From NCBI GenBank assembly GCA_001796335.1, contig MGMF01000021.1, positions 326,579 to 390,578 on the forward strand: 64,000 nt of DNA, read 5' to 3'. How positions within the stretch are numbered: the first letter of the stretch is position 1; each line of letters opens with the position of its first letter. The position numbers and the translations under genes are program-made. The notes below the pieces were generated by a model that saw only the letters and a program-made list of their open reading frames with translations, was not told where the DNA came from and did no database searches. Positions 61,111 through 64,000 of the stretch are shown piece by piece. The DNA comes from Chloroflexi bacterium GWB2_49_20 (GTDB lineage Bacteria > Chloroflexota > Anaerolineae > Anaerolineales > Villigracilaceae).

Positions 61111-61134
61111 CCCTCCTTCTCGGAGGGTTTTTTT
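61111..61134 (+). terminator. Intrinsic terminator upstream of argG (attenuator candidate)
   Basis: The stem CCCTCC/GGAGGG with a 5-nt loop is followed by seven T residues. It stands between the promoter at 60939 and the argG start at 61207, so full-length transcription requires readthrough or a further promoter. Confidence 0.8.
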
Positions 61135-61206
61135 ATTCCCTTGTCGCCCCAGCTCCCTTTTGAATAAGTGTGGGGTGATCAAGAAATCATATACATAGGA
61201 GAAATA

Positions 61207-62478
61207 ATGAATTCCAAACCAAAATTAAAAGTCGAAAAAGTAGTCCTGGCCTACTCAGGTGGGTTGGATACATCCGTGATCGTCCCATGGCTCAAAGAGA
61301 ATTATGGCAGTGAAGTAATCTGCTTCTGTGCTGACGTAGGGCAAGGAGATGAAGATCTATCGAAATTGGAAGATAAAGCGCTTGCCAGCGGGGCGAGCAA
61401 ATTTGTCATTCACAACATGAAAGAAGAGTTCGCTGCTGATTACCTTTTCCCTCTGTTAAGATCCGGAGCGGTGTATGAGCGCAAGTACCTGCTCGGTACA
61501 TCTGTAGCGCGCCCATTGATAGCAAAGCATCTCGTGGATGTGGCTCACGAAGTCAGCGCGGACGCAATTGCACATGGCGCAACCGGCAAGGGCAATGACC
61601 AGGTGCGCTTTGAACTCACCATAATGGCGCTAGATCCACGCCTGAAGGTCATTGCCCCATGGCGTGAATGGGAAATCCGTTCGCGTGAAGATGCCATCGA
61701 ATACGCAGCCAAACACAATGTCCCGGTGACAGCGACCGTCAAATCCATATACAGCCGCGACTCGAACCTGTGGCACCTTTCGCACGAGGGCGGCCTGCTT
61801 GAAAACCCGTGGAACGAGCCTGAAGAACAGATGTATCAGGTATCCGCTTCCCCCGAATACGCTCCGGACGAACCTGCCTACGTCGAGATTGAATTCGACT
61901 CAGGCACACCGGTTGCGATCAACAGCGAAAAAATGTCACCTGCGAATATTATCACCTATCTCAACAAACTCGGAGGTGCAAACGGTATCGGCCGAGTCAA
62001 CCTGGTCGAGAACCGCTTGGTAGGTATGAAGTCGCACGGTATATACGAGACCCCCGGCGGCACCATCCTGTTTTATGCCCATAATGAGCTTGAGTCGCTG
62101 GTACTCGACCGTGAAACCATCCACTTCAAAGACATCGTCGCCCTCAAATATGCCGAACTTACCTACAACGGTTTATGGTTCACCCCGCTTCGTGAAGCCC
62201 TCGACGCCTTTGTAGACAGTACCCAGGGTCCGGTTACCGGATCGGTGCGGCTCAAACTGTTCAAAGGCAACATCATTTCTGCCGGGTGCAAGAGCAAGCT
62301 CAGCCTGTATCGCGAAGATTTCGCCACTTTTGGTCAGGAAGATGTATACGACCAGTCCGATGCCGAGGGTTTCATTCACCTCTATGGCCTGTCACTCAAA
62401 GTACGCGCCCTCAATGATCTGCCGATTGCCGGTATGAACCTTCCCAAGCCGGATTATTCACGGTTTAAGAGAGATTAG
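61207..62478 (+). CDS. argG: Argininosuccinate synthase
   Basis: The 423-residue enzyme has the ATP-pyrophosphatase P-loop [12 protein letters not shown] near 14, [13 protein letters not shown] near 118 and YETPGGTIL near 280. It joins citrulline and aspartate. AGGAGA precedes the ATG at 61207; a start 39 nt earlier would include this ribosome-binding site in the coding region. argH follows after 7 bp. Confidence 0.96.
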   Translation: MNSKPKLKVEKVVLAYSGGLDTSVIVPWLKENYGSEVICFCADVGQGDEDLSKLEDKALASGASKFVIHNMKEEFAADYLFPLLRSGAVYERKYLLGTSVARPLIAKHLVDVAHEVSADAIAHGATGKGNDQVRFELTIMALDPRLKVIAPWREWEIRSREDAIEYAAKHNVPVTATVKSIYSRDSNLWHLSHEGGLLENPWNEPEEQMYQVSASPEYAPDEPAYVEIEFDSGTPVAINSEKMSPANIITYLNKLGGANGIGRVNLVENRLVGMKSHGIYETPGGTILFYAHNELESLVLDRETIHFKDIVALKYAELTYNGLWFTPLREALDAFVDSTQGPVTGSVRLKLFKGNIISAGCKSKLSLYREDFATFGQEDVYDQSDAEGFIHLYGLSLKVRALNDLPIAGMNLPKPDYSRFKRD

Positions 62479-62485
62479 AGGAACG

Positions 62486-63859
62486 ATGACTACTTTATGG
62501 GGTGGTCGCTTTAACGCCAAACTAGACGAACAGGCTTTTACGCTCAACGCCTCCCTGGCATTCGACAAACAATTGGCACAGCAAGATGTAAAAGGATCGG
62601 TCGCCTGGGCGGACGCCTTGACCCAAGCAGGAGTCTTGACCCAGACCGAATCCAAACAGATCATCTCCGGACTGGAAGGTATAGCCGTGGAATTTGAGAG
62701 CAGATCATTCAACTTTGACGCATCCGACGAAGACATCCATTCCGCAGTCGAGCGGCGCCTGGGCGAGTTAATTGGTCCTCTGGCTGGCAAATTACACACT
62801 GGACGTAGTCGCAACGACCAGGTCGCCACCGACTTCCGCCTGTGGATGCTGGACGCCCTGCCCGTACTGGACGTTGCCATCAAAGGATTTCAATCCTCTT
62901 TGGTCACGGTGGCTGAGCCTCACCGATTCACACTCATGCCAGGATACACCCACCTGCAGCGTGCCCAACCTGTTACGCTGGCACACTGGCTACTAAGTCA
63001 CTTCTGGGCGCTGCAACGCGATCGCGACAGGTTGGCTGATCTACGCGACCGCGTCGCCATACTTCCACTCGGTTGCGGCGCGTTAGCCGGGACAGCTTTT
63101 CCGGTTGATCGTGAATCTCTGACCAAGGCGCTCGGCTTTGATGCCCCTGCGCCTAACAGCCTGGATGCAGTCTCCGACCGGGATTTCGCAGCGGAATACC
63201 TGTTCTGTACAGCGATGATCGGTGTGCACCTGAGCAAACTAGCAGAGAATGTGATTTTGTTCACCACGGCAGAGTTTGGTTTCTTCGAGCTCTCGGACGC
63301 CTTTTCGACAGGCTCCAGCTTGATGCCGCAGAAGAAGAATCCCGATATTTTTGAGCTGGCACGCGGCAAGGCTGGCACGTTGATCGGGTTGTTGGTTGGG
63401 TTGCTTTCCACTCTCAAGGGATTACCATCAACTTACGACAAAGACCTGCAGGAAGACAAGATGCCCGTTTTCCAGTCCACGGATACGCTTATGGCAATCC
63501 TGCCTGTTCTGGCAGGCGCACTGGAGACAATGACTGTCAACAAGAAACGTATGCTGGCAGCAATCGACTCATTCACACTGGCAACTGATCTGGCAGATTA
63601 TCTTGTCCGCAAGGGTGTGCCGTTCCGTGAGGCGCATGGGATAGTTGGTAAGGCAGTTCTTTTGGCAGCAGAGAAAGGTGCCAGCCTGGAAAAACTTACA
63701 CTAAATGAGTGGCAGGCTCTGGGTTCGTTTGATGCTGATGTGTACCAGGTTTTCGACCCGATGAAGTCGGTCGAGCAGAGAAATTCAATCGGAGGCACCA
63801 GTCCTCTATCTGTCGAAAAACAAATTCAAAAAGCTAATTTTTTGATACAAGGAGATTAA
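62486..63859 (+). CDS. argH: Argininosuccinate lyase
   Basis: The 457-residue protein has LWGGRF at its start, HTGRSRNDQVATD near 107, the TxxHLQ segment (YTHLQRAQP) and the superfamily signature GSSLMPQKKNPD near 276. It releases arginine and fumarate. lysW starts 2 bp after its stop codon. Confidence 0.97.
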   Translation: MTTLWGGRFNAKLDEQAFTLNASLAFDKQLAQQDVKGSVAWADALTQAGVLTQTESKQIISGLEGIAVEFESRSFNFDASDEDIHSAVERRLGELIGPLAGKLHTGRSRNDQVATDFRLWMLDALPVLDVAIKGFQSSLVTVAEPHRFTLMPGYTHLQRAQPVTLAHWLLSHFWALQRDRDRLADLRDRVAILPLGCGALAGTAFPVDRESLTKALGFDAPAPNSLDAVSDRDFAAEYLFCTAMIGVHLSKLAENVILFTTAEFGFFELSDAFSTGSSLMPQKKNPDIFELARGKAGTLIGLLVGLLSTLKGLPSTYDKDLQEDKMPVFQSTDTLMAILPVLAGALETMTVNKKRMLAAIDSFTLATDLADYLVRKGVPFREAHGIVGKAVLLAAEKGASLEKLTLNEWQALGSFDADVYQVFDPMKSVEQRNSIGGTSPLSVEKQIQKANFLIQGD

Positions 63860-63861
63860 TC

Positions 63862-64000
63862 ATGAATACCCTATCTTGCCCTGAATGTGAAGCTGAATTA
63901 AGTCTTGAAGCCAATACAGAAATTGGTGAAATCCTCGTCTGCCCTGATTGTGGCGTAGACCTGGAAGTAACGTCACTCGACCCTGCGAAGGTTGAACTTG
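63862..64000 (+). CDS. lysW: LysW-type amino-group carrier protein (C-terminus cut by window edge)
   Basis: The visible 46 residues read as a small acidic zinc ribbon: CPECEAELSLEAN...GEILVCPDCGVDLEV. LysW carries amino-adipate or glutamate through isopeptide linkage in lysine or arginine synthesis. The C-terminal EDWGE-type end is outside the window. Its place behind argGH suggests LysW-dependent arginine (ornithine) synthesis. lysC and asd nearby leave a diaminopimelate route for lysine possible. Confidence 0.92.
   Translation, partial: MNTLSCPECEAELSLEANTEIGEILVCPDCGVDLEVTSLDPAKVEL

Noticed and set aside
1..64000. tRNA, rRNA, CRISPR arrays, insertion sequences, phage genes
   Set aside because: No cloverleaf-like gene, repeat-spacer array, transposase motif or integrase was seen despite the accessory character of much of the window.

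Overview
The window looks like a chromosomal stretch of a Chloroflexota bacterium, most likely of the class Anaerolineae. This is inferred from gene style: a LysW carrier gene behind argGH, a C39-peptidase/TPR protein, a sortase and a Tat-type L,D-transpeptidase in a genome of moderate G+C. No rRNA, tRNA, CRISPR array, transposase or phage gene was seen. About 53 kb is accessory DNA dominated by copper, iron, heme/cytochrome, thiol and lipoprotein functions. The last 8 kb is ordinary amino-acid biosynthesis.

Layout. 0-4.4 kb (- strand): cytochrome c maturation (CcmI-like end, ccmH, ccmF, a ResA-like thioredoxin, two small membrane proteins). 4.6-9 kb: lgt, then a sulfur amino-acid set made of a cystathionine gamma-synthase/lyase facing a cystathionine beta-synthase plus a free-serine-kinase-like ParB-fold protein. 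9.4-14.6 kb (+): HMA protein, Lit-type lipoprotein transacylase, cupredoxin, DsbD/CcdA-like protein, methyltransferase, two Cys/His-motif proteins, a DUF2085 protein and a rhodanese lipoprotein. 14.8-18.9 kb (+): an ABC system with a Cys-rich membrane-anchored protein, two FtsX-type permeases and an ATPase fused to a YHS domain. 19-25.3 kb (+): degenerate CsoR, copper ATPase, YHS protein, thioredoxin, an Lgt-like protein and a sortase. 25.9-30.5 kb: a second DUF2085 protein, feoABC and a divergent DtxR-type regulator. 30.8-35.5 kb (-): zinc-ribbon proteins, a CuA/cytochrome c protein, a NapH-like polyferredoxin, a CuA cupredoxin, a PCYCGC lipoprotein and a YHS protein. 35.7-39.2 kb (+): ArsR, DsrE-like protein, editing-domain protein, ferredoxin, SQR-like flavoprotein and zinc-ribbon proteins. 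39.3-46.6 kb (-): cupredoxin, thioredoxin-like protein, a second copper ATPase, DUF4395, YHS proteins, a second lgt and CcdA. 46.7-49.1 kb: a NarL-type two-component system. 49.3-54.9 kb: a third Cys/His-motif protein, an Ig-like-fold protein, a methyltransferase, a C39 peptidase and an L,D-transpeptidase. 56.1-64 kb: aminotransferase, asd, lysC, pheA, argG, argH, lysW.

Main discoveries. (1) Two genes are interrupted by one in-frame UGA where the family normally has cysteine. In both, the homologous frame continues past the UGA, and a SECIS-like hairpin has its loop about 20 nt downstream. They are a DsrE-like protein (36007-36372) and a membrane-anchored Ig-like protein (49840-50340), and both are best read as selenoproteins. 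(2) The CcdA at 45877-46638 appears circularly permuted, with the canonical first helix moved to the C-terminus. (3) A palindrome of the form TARGCA-N4-TGCYTA recurs upstream of several of the copper/thiol operons and suggests one local regulon. (4) Three paralogues share a CPxHHGxxxCxC motif and form a small family I cannot assign. (5) Lgt paralogues and a Lit-type transacylase sit among copper genes, suggesting lipoprotein remodelling linked to copper. (6) An ABC ATPase carries a YHS domain. Several short genes were recovered that are easy to miss: two YHS proteins, a 53-residue membrane protein, a 57-residue acidic ORF and three frameshifted remnants.
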